The notes beneath the pieces are model-generated. The model did no database searches, was not told where the DNA came from, and worked only from the letters and a program-made list of their open reading frames with translations. The position numbers were made by a program, and so were the translations under genes. Source: Bretschneidera sinensis (lineage: Eukaryota > Streptophyta > Magnoliopsida > Brassicales > Akaniaceae). From it: a DNA stretch of 64,000 nucleotides. How positions within the stretch are numbered: the stretch's first letter is position 1; each line of letters opens with the position of its first letter. Below are positions 1 to 11,502 of this stretch, in pieces. The stretch lies in contig CM043705.1 of the NCBI GenBank assembly GCA_023935145.1, forward strand, positions 24,661,290-24,725,289, read 5' to 3'.

Positions 1-365
1 CGACTTGTGTATTCTCTTCATCCATATTCACATCTATACCCTCTGCACATGGATGCACTAGAAATACATCATGTATTAGGCCATGAATGTCATGTTCAAA
101 CCCTCCTCCTTCACTAGGTCCACTAGTATAAGTAGATGCACCTAAAGTCTCTCCATGAAAAATCCATCGAATATAACCATTGAGAAAACCCTTATAAATT
201 AAGTGTTTGAAGACTTCTACTCTAGGATGCCAGTATTTGTTGACGCATTTCACACAAGGGCACAAGATTTTCCCATCTTTAGATGATCTATCAAAAGCAT
301 AATCTAGAAATTTATCTACCCCACCAAATTATTCATCGCACATTCTTGTTGGTAGATTTATCCAT
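1..365 (-). pseudogene. CACTA TNP2-like transposase, N-terminal transposase-associated domain (partial)
   Basis: Read on the minus strand, about 110 codons are open from position 328 to the left window edge. They match the pattern of the plant transposase-associated domain that precedes TNP2-type transposases of CACTA (En/Spm) elements: a CPCVKCVNKYW cysteine pair (putative metal-binding site), then a GFLNGYIRWIFHGE-like block and an acidic tail. TNP2 proteins bind and cut the CACTA element ends in the nucleus. A possible start ATG lies at 365, but the frame shifts just after MDK and a TAA follows at 329-331, so the N-terminus is broken. The rest of the gene would lie left of the window. Family recognition is from remembered motif patterns, not a search. 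Confidence 0.75.
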
Positions 366-1072
366 TATATATAGAGTGATTAAACTGATACCAAAACAAG
401 ATACATGAATTGCACTAAGTTGACCACAATTAGAAGGTAACAGTTTATATATAAATCATTTGTAGTCAGAAAACCAAAATGTTTTATCAAATAATCTTTT
501 TCTGACTGGAAAAATATCTTGAAACAAAAAACTTTGTTCCAAGCCATCCAGTTGATTGAATTGTTTACTTCAGCCGACTGAATACAGTCAGTTGACTGAA
601 TTAAATTATTTAGTCGACTAAATAAAGAACATAAAGTTTTTTTTCATTTAGCTAGTCAATTGAATTAAATTATTTAGTCGATTGAATGAAGAACAAAAAT
701 TTTCCTTATTTTAGCCAGTCGACTGAATAAGATTCAGTCAATTGAATGAAATTATTTAGTCGACTGAATGAAGAACATGAAGTTTCCTTCTTTTAGCCAC
801 TTAACTGAATAAACCATACAGTCAACTGAATAACCTATAAGAATCAAATTTTTTCCAGCCCTACTTCCCAGCCCACACAAATAAACATTCTACCCTTACC
901 CCACCCCAACATACACACCCTGCACAAAAAGAAGAAGAAGAAAAAGAAATAATGCTTACAATCAAAGAGAAATAATGCAGTCCCGTGAAGTACAATGCTA
1001 ATGTAAAAAACAGTGCATAAATTTTACAAAAGGATGGCATCATTTATATCATAATAAAAAAGAGAGAGATTG
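366..1072. other. Non-coding sequence upstream of the TNP2 fragment
   Basis: No gene is seen. It holds a palindromic-word array (separate entry) followed by a C/T-rich stretch near 850-920. It ends at the E1 insertion point, where the last five bases (gattg) match four of five bases after the far LTR (aattg). An ORF on the minus strand at 861-1043 is low-complexity and has no family resemblance. Confidence 0.6.
548..832 (+). repeat. Array of the palindromic word TTCAGTCGACTGAA (copy 1)
   Basis: About eleven variants of a 12-14 bp palindrome centred on GTCGAC occur here, for example ccagtcgactgaata and tttagtcgactaaat, spaced irregularly by roughly 10-40 bp. The flank aaacaaaaaactttgttcca and the inter-word phrase containing gaacatgaagtttccttc recur at 20340-20560, so both are pieces of one repeat family. 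The second copy follows a polypurine tract, so this is probably an LTR fragment. A cctataag TATA-like string follows at about 832. Confidence 0.7.
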
Positions 1073-2961
1073 TGGTAGACCATTTATTTCAGTCATCAAC
1101 AAACCCTTCAGAAGATTGTAGTAAAGTGATTAGTAGGGTATCGTTATTGGCCATGGATTGTGGGCACTCTATACTAAAGAGTCATAAAAATAATAAAAAA
1201 TGATTTGGTTGGTTTAATTAGTTGTTTATAAACAAATATAAATCTACATCTATTAACATTACACAAGATTAGGGGGGTTTCCATGATCTGATTTTTCTTT
1301 TTACTAATTTTACTAAGAAAATTAAAGAACAATTATTTACAATTGATCAATTTATCTCACAATTCAGAAAATCAAGTTTGTTAAATGACTAATCAAATTG
1401 TTTCACTGTAGACAATGAATTCGTGCCTCAATCACATATCAGAATTGAATCAAAGTGCAAGCCTAAAGAGATCATGCACTTTATAAATTCCTTCTTAGAT
1501 AATCACTAAGCTTAGGAAAAGTCCATCAGCTAGTTATTTTGTTTAAGCAATCAAGTTAATACTCAGCACATCCTTACAATTACTTAAACAAATCATTAAG
1601 ATCAAAAGGAACTGTGATTCAATAACATGTTCCTTATTCCTATGAAAAAGTCCATGGATAAAGAAAATGCAATTTCCAGAACATTGGCTATTGTTCATAG
1701 CTTTTACCACTTTAAATCGTACTCCAGATCAATTAGGTGATCGAAAGTGCGATTATGGCTTCAATGATTTGTAATATCAAAGTTTTCAATATAACAGAAC
1801 CGAAAATTCAACATATGCAATAAAGATCATGAATTCATGTGTCTATATATCATGTAAAATTCAAAAACATCAAAGAATAAATCTGAAAATTAACCAACTC
1901 ATTGAATTAACAATAATCTCCAACATAAGAATCCAAGGCTGAAACAATTAAAAAAGAATAGCTGTAAGAGGTACACTTCTTGAACACACTCAAGGAAGTT
2001 GAGATGCTAATGGTGATGATCCTCATGGCTATTATGATCGATGAAGGAGAACACATTTTGGAAAAGTCCTAATGTGCTCATAATTGGAGATGGAATGGTG
2101 GAGTGTTTCAGCCGTTTGCTTCTTGAATTTTGAGTAGAGATGGTTCCAAGAAAAGATGATTCTTTTCAGCTTACAAACACCCTATTTATAGAGCTTAAAA
2201 CAACCCTCTAAGCTTAGGAAAAGCAATAAAACAATGTTAAAAACAAGCCATGAAACATGCAAGGAAACAATCCCTAAAACATGTAAGGAATCAAAGAATG
2301 AGCCAAAAGTAAGCAAGAGGAATACAATCCCGAATTTTCAGGAGGACCCAACTGGCAGAATTAAAACGGTCATATCTTCTTCCACACATCTCCAATTGAG
2401 CTGAAACTTGTTGGGCTGGAAGGATGACATTTTGAACTTTAATTTGGAATTATGAAAGTCTCAAAAAGGATATCGTTTGGGCCTGTTATGATGGGCCTAA
2501 ACCAAGTAGGCTGTTGCATTCGAATCTTCCTCCACTTTGGGCTTGGACCTTGCACCTTGCTTAGTTGACAAGATATTATGTGATTTTTGTTGGGCAAGCC
2601 CACGTTAGGTTGGACATACCCATGTCACTAATGGACTCCAATATTCTCTTGTGTTTTGACACATCATCTAAATAATTCCAAGGTGGAAATTCCCTACGAA
2701 GAAATCAGAAAATAATAGATAAGGAAAGTTTCCATAATTAGAAAAGTTTCTTAGAATGATAAGACTATTTTCTCAATCCACTTAGATTTCCTAAAGTAAC
2801 TAGGAAAGCTCATTTTAGCACCTTATTTTACCATTCCCACGTTCACAAGCTTTCTAAATACTAAGAAAAGAAACTAAGCTCAAAATAACAAAGTTAAGAG
2901 AATTACAAAGCCAAATAGGATAGGAAAGGCATTAAAAACGTAACACAAAGTGTTCCTATCA
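1073..2961 (-). repeat. E1 3' LTR
   Basis: It is nearly collinear with 11503-13392, with scattered substitutions and few indels. On the minus strand it starts tgataggaac and ends ggtctacca. A TATA-like ctataaatag is on the minus strand at 2182-2191. No palindromic-word array is present, unlike the other LTRs in this window. Confidence 0.93.
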
Positions 2962-2975
2962 AATTCCCCCATACT
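2962..2975 (-). promoter_or_regulatory. E1 polypurine tract
   Basis: On the minus strand, tatgggggaatt directly precedes the LTR start tgatagg. This is the expected site for priming plus-strand DNA synthesis. Similar tracts sit further upstream at about 3758-3775 and 4398-4412. Confidence 0.7.
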
Positions 2976-4660
2976 TAGCTTTGGCTAGTCCCTTAGCAAA
3001 ACAAAACAGTACGTAACCTAGTAGAATCTCAAGAGAAACGATAGAAACTTAATGACACCACAATGACGTAACATAAATTAATGACTCTAATCCTTCCAAC
3101 TTACATTTCAGAGATTCCTTGGGCAATATGGCATAATAAAGTACAGAGAGCACAAGTTTACCTCAAAAACAAGCCACGGAGTTATTAAGATTATATAACA
3201 TTCGTACTTTGAGTGTGAGTGTGAAAAATCAATCAAGAGTAAGTGTAATATGCCACCCTCGAGTTAATGCACAAATAGTATCAAATTTTACTTCTCACAA
3301 TGCATCACTCTGGTTTTCACTCATTTAAATGTGGTGCTAGTTATACTAATCACTTAATCACTTGTGAAAACAGTTTAAACCATAGGCTTGCTTGTGCACC
3401 CACTCTCCACATCAAAAATAGAACATCAAAGGATCAGAAGGTCTTTGAAATGGTTGTAATGGGGCTAAGGGGTCAAGGTTTCATAAGAAAGAAGAGAAAG
3501 GATGTCACAAAATTTCCTCAGAACTAGAAAGCATTAATAGATCATCATTATTAAGTACCACGTTTCCATCACAATAGGGCAAGTTTAATCACTTTGGCTT
3601 TCAACTTGCTTCAAAGACTCATAACGCTCCCAATTCTTCAGAACTTGTATTCTTTGAAGCACAACATTTTTTTTTATGTCCCTACTACTCCTTTTATCTA
3701 TTTTTTTGTTTTTTTTTTTATTTTTTTTTCTTCGAAACAACCACTTTAGAACCACATTAAATTCCCCCACACTTATGCTTTTCCACCATCTCCACGTTAC
3801 AAATCAACATAAACAAGATCCAAGCTCACTAGTTCCAAGGAAAAAGGGTAGGTAAAGTGTTTAAGTTCGTAAGGGGAAGTGAATGTGGGTTAATGAAGAA
3901 AATAGGCTAATTCAGGCACAAAAGGCTATCTAGGGGTCAAATCATGATCATGATAAAGGCCATTTAGTCATAGTGCTAAAATCCTAATTTGCCTCCGTTT
4001 TCTCCAAATCTGAACATGTACGATCATCTCAAGCGGTTTAAAAGTAAGTTCTAGAAAACATTATATTCACAAGATGCACTCAGAAGAGAATTTGAATTGA
4101 TATGCATAATGAATAAATTATAAGGCTCGAAAAACTCACAAATATTGCGTGATTATGCAAGTATCATTTAATATGTCTCAATGCTTCACTCTAAGACAAC
4201 AGATTACTCAAATCAAGGCTACTGTGCATCAAAATTTCCAAGTATGACTACAATATAAGCAAATTAACTCCATTTCTTGTTTTATCTTTAAAATTATGCT
4301 AAAACTCTTTTTAAAAAAAATATCTATCTAAAGAATCAGATTCATCATTGAGTTTGAAGGGGTCTTAAAAAGCAACAATATGACTAAAAAAGATGTAAAT
4401 CCCTCCCCCACACTTAAATCCTACATTATCCTCAATGTTTATCAGAATAAGCATATAATATAGAATATAAACATGAGCAAGGTATTTATGAAAATCACAC
4501 AAAACAAATAACATAAAAAGATAAACCAAAGTAAATAGAAGAGAGAAAGAGAATGCAAATCTGTGTTGATGACTCTTCCACAGCTTCGGTTGAATTGGGT
4601 TGCCTCCCAAGCAGCACTTTAATGTTTACAGTCTTTCAGCCTAGACTTTGTACCTTATTT
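2976..4660 (-). other. E1 3' untranslated region
   Basis: A 1.7 kb stretch between pol and the polypurine tract has no ORF that I recognise. It has a T/A-rich low-complexity run at 3668-3730 and two extra G-rich tracts on the minus strand (around 3758-3775 and 4398-4412), both of the aagtgtgggggaa type. The short ORFs at 3300-3527, 3585-3770 and 4365-4610 look spurious. Confidence 0.6.
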
Positions 4661-6400
4661 TTAGTCCTTTGTGAGTGGCGCCTCTAAGAGGGGTACATCC
4701 TCCGCAGTGTGCTCCTCAAAAGCCTCATAGTAAGGCTTTAAGCGATGACCATTCACCTTGAATTCATTTCCAGTTTTGTCACTTTTTATCTGCATTGCAC
4801 CATGAGGAAAAATATTAGTGACAATGAATGGACCAACCTATCTAGAATGTAACTTACCAGGAAAAAGTTTAAGTCTAGAATGGAAGAGAAGAACTTTTTG
4901 ACCCACAACAAAGGCCTTGCCACAGTTCATCTTATCATGAAAAGCTTTAGTTTTCTCCTTGTAGATCCATGCACTATCATATGCCTCATTTCTGATTTCC
5001 TCAAGTTCATTCAGTTGGAGTTTTCTATGTAAACTAGCCTTATCAATGTCCATGTTGAAGGACTTAACAACCCACCATGCCCTATGCTCAAGCTCAACTG
5101 GTAAGTGACACGCCTTACCATAGATAAGACTGAATGGAGACATCCCAATTGGCGTTTTGTAAGCTGTCCTATAAGCCCAAAGTGCATCATCAAGTCTTTT
5201 GCTCCAATCCTTGCATGTAGGGCCCATAGTTTTCTCCAAAATACCCTTAATCTCATGATTTGTGACCTTTGTTTGTCCACTCGTCTGAGGATGATAAGTT
5301 GTTGCCACCTTATGAGTCACCTTGTACTTCTTGAGTAGGGCCTCAATCATACGGTTGCAGAAGTGTAATCCACCATCACTAATAATCACACGAGGCATTC
5401 CAAACCTAGCAAATATGTTAGATCTCAAGAAATCTGCAACAACTTTAGAATCATTAGTTCTGGTGGCTTTAGTCTCCACCCACTTAGACACATAATCAAC
5501 AGCCAAAAGAATGTAAAGAAACCCATTAGATGAAGGAAACGACCCCGTGAAATCAATGCCCCAAACATCGAAAATCTCAACAGTTATAATATGGGCCATG
5601 GGCATCTGATCCCTAGAGCCTAAGTTACCTGTCTTCTGGCACCTGTCATAAGTCATGTAATACAAGTATGCATCCTTAAAAATAGAAGGCCAGAAAAAAC
5701 CACAATCTAATACCTTACAGGCTATCCTACGTGCACCAAAGTGTCCACCACAAGACTCAGAATGACAAAAAGCAAGTATCGATTTATGCTCAGATTCAGG
5801 GACACACCTCCTAATGATTTGATCACTACAATGCTTCCACAAATAAGGTTCATCCCATATGTAATGCCTAGCCATATGCTTAAGCTTTTCTTTATTAAAA
5901 TGAGGCAAAGTGTCAGGAAATTGCCTAGTAACTAAATAATTCACAATATCAGCATACCAGGGCTCACTTACCTCAATCCCAAAGAGTTGCTCATTTGGGA
6001 ATGATTCTTGCAGGGGTAGGACGTCCTCCTCATGAACAAGTCTGCTCAAATAGTTAACTACCAAGTTTTCACTCCCTTTTTTGTCCTTGATCTCCAAATC
6101 AAATTCTTGAAGCAAAAACACCCATCCAATCAGTCTTGGTTTGGCCTCCTTCTTTGTCATCAGATACTTCAAAGCTACATGATAAGTATAAACAACAACT
6201 TTAGTTTGAAGTAAATAAGTGCGAAATTTATCTAAGGCAAAAATGACAACAAGGAGCTCTTTTTCAGTTGTGGAATAGTTCAGTTAAGCATCATTGAGTG
6301 TCCTAGAGGCATAGTAGATGGTGTAGGGCTTCTTATCCATTCTTTGTCCCAAAACAGCCCCAACGACATAATCTGAGGCGTCACACATCAATTCAAAAGG
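4661..6400 (-). pseudogene. E1 pol, RNase H end and integrase
   Basis: The main open stretch is 6172-4838. After RNase H remnants ([17 protein letters not shown]) come the integrase zinc-binding region (HSESCGGHF ... YDRCQKTG) and the core. Core aspartates are visible in VWGIDF and IISDGG. The expected glutamate position reads SGQTKVTN, so the catalytic E is K. The first cysteine of the CxxC zinc pair also appears lost. The C-terminal [14 protein letters not shown] block is followed by a stop at about 4838, after which homology continues to a natural stop at 4661. Integrase would insert the cDNA into the chromosome; this copy is predicted inactive. RNase H upstream (6400-6172) is broken by stops. 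Confidence 0.85.
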
Positions 6401-7229
6401 TTAGAACCAATTAGGTGGATACAAGATGGGAGTAGTAGTCAATAACTCCTTCAGCTTCTCAAAAGCTTTCTTGCACTCCTCATCAAACTCAAAGGGAGTG
6501 TCCATCTGGAGCAAACAACACAAGGGCCTTGATACCTTAGAGAAATCCTTGATAAACTGCCTGTAAAATCCTGAATGACCAAGAAATGAACGAACCTCTC
6601 TCACACAAGTGGGAGAGGGTAAGTAACGCACAAGATTTACCTTAGATTTATCAACCTCAATCCCTCTAGTAGATATGATATGTCCTAAAACAATCCCTTG
6701 AGTCACCATGAAGTGACATTTTTCCTAATTTAGAACCAAGTTAGTTTCAACATAACGTTTCAGAATAAGTTCCAAATTTCCTAAGCATGCATGGAAATCT
6801 CTACCAAAGACACTAAAATCATCTATAAAGACCTCAATGATATTCTCGATGTATTCAGAGAAAATGGAGAGCATACAACGTTGAAACGTACCTAGTGCAT
6901 TGCACAATCCGAATGGCATACGTCAGTAGGCATAAGTGCCAAAGGGGCAAGTGAAGGTGGTCTTCTCTTAGTCCTCTTGCACTATACAGATCTGGTTGTG
7001 CCCACTATATCCATCCAAAATAAAAATAAAAATGATAACCAGCTAACCTCTCAAACATCTGATCGATGAAGGGCAGAGGGAAATGGTCCTTCCTTGTTGA
7101 AGCATTGAGCTTCCTATAGTCTATGTAAACTCGATAACCAGTTACCACTCTTTGAGGTACAAGCTTATTCTCCTTATTCTTTACCACAGTAACTCCTGAC
7201 TTCTTTGGCACAACTTGAATAGGAAACAA
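6401..7229 (-). pseudogene. E1 pol, reverse transcriptase
   Basis: It is split into three open pieces: 7229-7005 (VPKKSGVTVV, IDYRKLNAST, HFPLPFIDQM fingers), 6919-6725 (MPFGLCNALGTFQRCM and FIDDFSVF, the YVDD-type catalytic box) and 6709-6401 (QGIVLGHIIS, GHSGFYRQFIKDFS thumb/connection). A frameshift after the FERLAGY segment destroys the first catalytic aspartate block (normally FLDGYSGYNQI), and a stop separates the second and third pieces. The family copies retroelement RNA to DNA in virus-like particles. The pieces are collinear with the RT of E3 and E4. Confidence 0.87.
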
Positions 7230-7289
7230 CCACTTGCTATCTGAAATAGGGTAAATAACGCCACAATCAAGTAACTTAATTACCTCATC

Positions 7290-8822
7290 TTACACAACCT
7301 TCATCATAGGTGGATATAGGCCTCTTTGGGCCTCTTTGGTGGGTTTGGCACTATCCTCCAATAGGATCTTATGGACGCACATGGTTGGGCTAATTCCCTT
7401 GATATCTGCCAAAGTCCAACCAATGGCGGTCTTGTACTTCTTCAAAACGTCCACAAGCTTCTTTTCTTGGTCCTCCTCCAACTTCGAGGATATAATAACA
7501 GGTAGTGTCTCCTTGTCCCCCAAAAAGATATACTTCAAGTGATCTAGCAAAACCTTAAGCTCAAGTGTAGGGGCCTGTATCACTGAAGGTAACATTTTGT
7601 TAGTGGAAATAGGAAAGGACAAAGGAGGAATAGACCTTGGTAATATGGGTCGGGCCTCAAGAGGGGCTACAGTTTTGATCACAATGGGCTCTTCAGCCGT
7701 CTTTAACTCAGCCCTAGAAATGGATTCTCTATTCTCAGTATAACCAACTCCTTGAGAGAGTGTTACTTTTAACTCATCCTCTTCCATTGCTTCCAAAAAT
7801 CTCTGCGTAAGTGAATCAATACCATCAATAGAAAAACAGGGTTTAATGTCAGTCAATGGATACCTCATGGCTTCAAAGATGTTGAAGCGTATAACTTCAG
7901 TATCAAATTCCATGGTTAGAGTTCCCTCATAAACATTGATCTTTGTTCTTGCGGTCCTCATGAATGTGCGCCCTAAAAGCAATGGAGTAGAATTTAGGGG
8001 TGAATCTTCCATATCAATAACATAGAAGTCTACAAGAAAAATGAGTTGATTCACTTGCACAGGAACATCTTCAACGTATCCTTTAGGATACTTATTATAT
8101 CGATCAGCCAATTGGATAACAACATTATCACTTTTAAGTGCACCTAGCTCTAAAGAAGCATAAAGACTATAAGGCATCACATTAATTGAAGCTCCTAAGT
8201 CTAGCATGACATTATCAAATTTGTTGGTACTAATCACACAAGGAACAGAAAAACTCCCTGGATCCTTAAGCTTTGGTGGTAATTTCCTTTGGATAATAGC
8301 AGAGACTGTCTCATTCATCTTCACCACCTCCTTCCCACGAGTCTGCCTCCTTGTAGTGCAAAGCTCCTTCAGAAACTTGGTATATCTTGGCACTTGCTTC
8401 AAGCACTCAATCAAAGGCATGTTGACTTGTACCTTCTTAAAATTCTCCAAGATGGCCTGATTAGATTCATCATTTTTGGTTTTGGCAAACCTATTAGGAA
8501 AAGGTACACGAGCAAAAGGATTAGAATCAAAAGAGTGTTTAGGGTTTTGTTCGTTACCTCGAGGTTTTAAAGCATTCTCAAATGATGGAGGACCAATCAC
8601 TTCCGCCATTAAAGTGGCGGGATCTTTCTGTATTTCCTTCTTGGTGCTCTCAACGTCCTCTTCCTCATCGTGGATCACTTTGGCTTTCTTCTGAGTTTTA
8701 GGAACATCCATAAGGGTCTTACCACTCCTTGTGGTAACAGCTTTAGCTTGCTCGATAATTGGGTTGGGAACAGTGTTGCTAGGCAATTTTCCACTCTCCG
8801 TTATCTTCCCCATGAAGTCCAT
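7290..8822 (-). pseudogene. E1 gag C-terminus and aspartic protease
   Basis: A 510-codon open stretch. Its N-terminal half is the variable gag-pro linker, rich in K/E. The retropepsin active site MLDLGASINVMPYSLY lies near residues 207-222, with DLGAS matching the D[ST]GA-type motif of Athila proteases and LLLGRTFMRTA as the flap-side block. The C-terminal part (LEDSAKPTKEAQRGLYPP) leads into reverse transcriptase, where a stop ends the ORF. This is the longest undamaged piece of E1. Retropepsin would cleave the Gag-Pol polyprotein in particles. Confidence 0.87.
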
Positions 8823-9694
8823 TACTTGTCCTAATTGCTTCTTCAGCTCTGCAATGTCCTTAGTGTGAGCTTGTTGACCTGTAACAAAAGCTTGAGTAGC
8901 AGTAGTTAAATTCTATTACCCTTGACCAAGGGACTTTAAAATTTCATCATAATTAGAAGCAGCAGAATTTGTAGGCACAATAGGATTAGGGACAAATTTT
9001 TGAGGTACCTGAGGCCTCATAAACAAACCTGGAGGGCTTGGAAACACTTGCTCTTGACCTTGAGGGTTCTGAACATTATCATTGTTGGCCAAACAAAAAT
9101 TGGGGTGATCTCTAAGCCCAGGGTTATATGTGTTAAAGAAAGGGTTATACCTTTGTCCACCTTGATTACCTTCAAACCCAACAGCGTTAAAAGACTCCCA
9201 TCCTCCATTGTTGATCAGTTGGGGACATTGGTCAGTTGGATGCCATTGAGTACAACACATACCACAGATTTGAGCAATTTGTTGTACTTTTGCTCTATTC
9301 ACGTTCAGTACCTGAGACAGAAGAGTAGACATTTTATTAACTTTTTCCTCAAGAGCAGAGTTAGAAGATACCTCATTCACCCCACGAGTGGAGTTTAACA
9401 CTCCCTTGTATTGTTGATAATTAAGAGAACGTTGGGCGAGCATCTCCTTAGCAACTTTAGGTGTCTTATCGACAAAAGAACCTCCAGCAGGAGCATCTAA
9501 CAATTGACATTCAAGGGGGAGAAGTCCCTCATAAAAGTAAGTGAGAAGATTCTCTTCCTTCATCCCATGTGAAGGACATGATGCAATTAAGCTCTTAAAT
9601 CTCTTATAGTAGGCATAGAACACCTCATCCTTTCTTTACTCAATTCCAGTTATCTGCTTCCTCAAGACAGTAATCCTTGAGGCAGGAAAGTACT

Positions 9695-10702
9695 TGTTGT
9701 TATTTGTCTAAGATTCAAGCAGGTTCAACCATGGTTTAAAATTGGTTAAAGTCCAAACCAATTATGGGATATCGAATTTTAGCAAGTTAGAAGGTTGTAC
9801 ACATATGTGTGCATCAATTCGGAGCATGAGAAGACCATGCGCACTAGTGTGCACACTTCTGCACCTAGGCAGAAACTAGTGTGCACAGCAGCAGCAGGAG
9901 GAAGGCACAGCACTAGTGTGCAGTGCGCCGCGCACACCCAGTAGTGCGCCTTCTAGAAAGGCATGCTCTAGGATTGGGTGAGGGGTGCACCGCACAGTAG
10001 GCAGCGGTGCACCGTCCAGAGACAGCACCAGCACACTCTGCCCAGCGGCGCACTGAACCCTGCTGAGCGGCGCACCGCTAGGCACACTCCTTTGCATGCA
10101 TACAGGAGGCTTCAAGGCACTCCAAAACCAGCGCGCACAAGGCCAAAATGCACAACATAACTTGGAGATAAATGAAGGGCTAGAATTTCAAGGAAATCAA
10201 GATCAAAGGGGTGAGATTGATTCACAAGATTTTCCAAGAAGTGAAAGGCTATAAAAGGGGTTCTCAAGCCTCATTTTTACATGATGGTAATACACACAAG
10301 TTGTGAAATTATGAGATCAATTGTAAATGCATAGAGAGAATTGTGTAAGAGTGACAAACATAAGAGGGACTCTTTGTTAGGCTGGTTGTAAAGAAGAGAT
10401 AGTAGTATAGAGAGTGAGTTGTAATCTCCTTTCTCCTCTTCTTGTTTCTTCAAGAACATTGTGGTTTCTTGAAGGGGATTGCTGTAACTTTCTAAGAACC
10501 ATTTGATTAGTGAAAAAAGTTCAGAGGAACTCACGGGGATGTAGGCACATTACCGAACCTCGATAACAATTGCTTGTCTTCTTTTCTTTCTTTGATTTTT
10601 CTGTTCTTGTGTTCGATTGCTGAAATTCTTTCTACAAGTCATTCAAGACTTGGGTGTTTGGAAGATCACCACCTGGGCATCTTCCTAAGGTGATTTCCAA
10701 CA
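9695..10702 (+). mobile_element. Solo LTR, Ty1/copia-type, inside E1 gag
   Basis: It starts tgttgttatt, ends tttccaaca, and is flanked by a perfect duplication gtact (9690-9694 and 10703-10707). A TATA-like ctataaaag is at 10249-10257. The 3' third (acggggatgtaggcacatta ... cgaacctcgataacaattgc) is shared with the solo LTR at 19092-19970 and has the look of a copia LTR end (inference). No internal coding region remains, so the element was reduced by LTR-LTR recombination after insertion. Between 9797 and 10100 it holds a dense run of CACTAGTGTGCAC and GCGC-rich words. Confidence 0.9.
9797..10100 (+). repeat. GTGCAC/CACTAGTGTGC word array in solo LTR
   Basis: Variants of actagtgtgcac (near-palindrome) and of gcgccgcgcac / gcggcgcaccg are reiterated about ten or more times. 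The array lies about 150 bp upstream of the TATA-like box of this LTR, i.e. in U3. It is much more G+C-rich than its surroundings. Confidence 0.7.
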
Positions 10703-11260
10703 GTACTTAGTCAGAAACACAGTCATCAGCTTCTCCCATGTGTTGATATAACGTGAAGGTAGATCAAACAACCAAGTCTTTGCCCTATCTTCAAGTGAAA
10801 AAGGGAATGACTTCTGCTTCAGAACGTTGAGATCCGCATTCTGTGGGCACATACTTGAACACACAAACTGGAACTCCTTGAGATGTTTGTGAGTATCTTA
10901 ATTAGTGACCCCATGGAATTTGGGCAAACGGTGCAAGAACCCACTCTTCAGTTCGAACTCAGCTATCTTGCCAACTACTGGTTCTGGATAAGTAATACAA
11001 GTTGGTGCAGCTCCCCCATCAGTTGAAGAAGACATTTGCCTAATAGTTTCAGCCATTGGTAATTCGTCTTCCTTACTTGCATCTTCTAAGTTGGGTATGT
11101 CATCTTCCTTGTCTGACAAGTGATGTGAAGAATTATCTGACTTCTCCGAGTCTACCGTCCCTACTTGGTGAGGTGGGGGTTGATTTGTAGAATGTGCAAC
11201 TTCTTTTAGCAAAGCCAAGCATTTTCTAAGTTCCTGAGTCTTTCTACTGACTGCTGACAT

Positions 11261-11482
11261 TCATGGACCTAAACAACAAAAGCAAAGGAATCAATATATA
11301 AGTTAAAGTTTGAAATACAAATAATAATGAGCTTCCCTTCATACAAACATTACAATTGGTTTTAAGGAAGTCACATGCATAAAATTGCAATAAAGTAAAA
11401 CACAAGGTATATTATATGCAAATTTTACAAGTAAGCAGAATATTAACAAGTTAAATGACACTAAAATATAGGGATTTTGCAA
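11261..11482 (-). other. E1 5' untranslated leader
   Basis: About 220 bp between the primer site and the gag ATG; A+T-rich, no ORF. Confidence 0.6.
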
Positions 11483-11500
11483 TCCCTGGCAACGACGCCA
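11483..11500 (-). promoter_or_regulatory. E1 primer-binding site (tRNA-Asp-like)
   Basis: The minus strand reads TGGCGTCGTTGCCAGGGA. It resembles the tRNA-Asp-complementary site reported for Athila elements (TGGCGCCGTTGCCGGGGA, from memory) with two differences. It sits two bases inside the 5' LTR. Confidence 0.85.
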
Positions 11501-11502
11501 TT

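Larger units (their letters stand above)
8916..11260 (-). pseudogene. E1 gag, interrupted by a solo LTR
   Basis: The N-terminal part is at 11260-10898, the central capsid-like part lies between 10898 and 10703 and resumes at 9689, and the C-terminal part runs to 8916. The C-terminal part has a YEGLLPLECQLLDAPAGG block typical of Athila gag and a zinc knuckle CGMCCTQWHPTDQC (CX2CX4HX4C). The coding sequence is split by a 1008 bp solo LTR with a perfect 5 bp duplication, and there are additional stops, including one after FHGVTN near 10898 and one near 9640. Gag forms the particle and binds RNA. Confidence 0.85.

Noticed and set aside
4838..6172. Functional integrase gene
   Set aside because: A long ORF, but the catalytic glutamate is lysine, a zinc cysteine is lost, and neighbouring pol parts are broken.
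9876..10160. Short ORFs on both strands in the solo LTR
   Set aside because: They translate the GTGCAC/GCGC word array; repetitive composition, no gene.
11483..11500. tRNA gene
   Set aside because: It is a primer-binding site complementary to a tRNA end; no cloverleaf around it, and the same holds for the sites in E2-E5.
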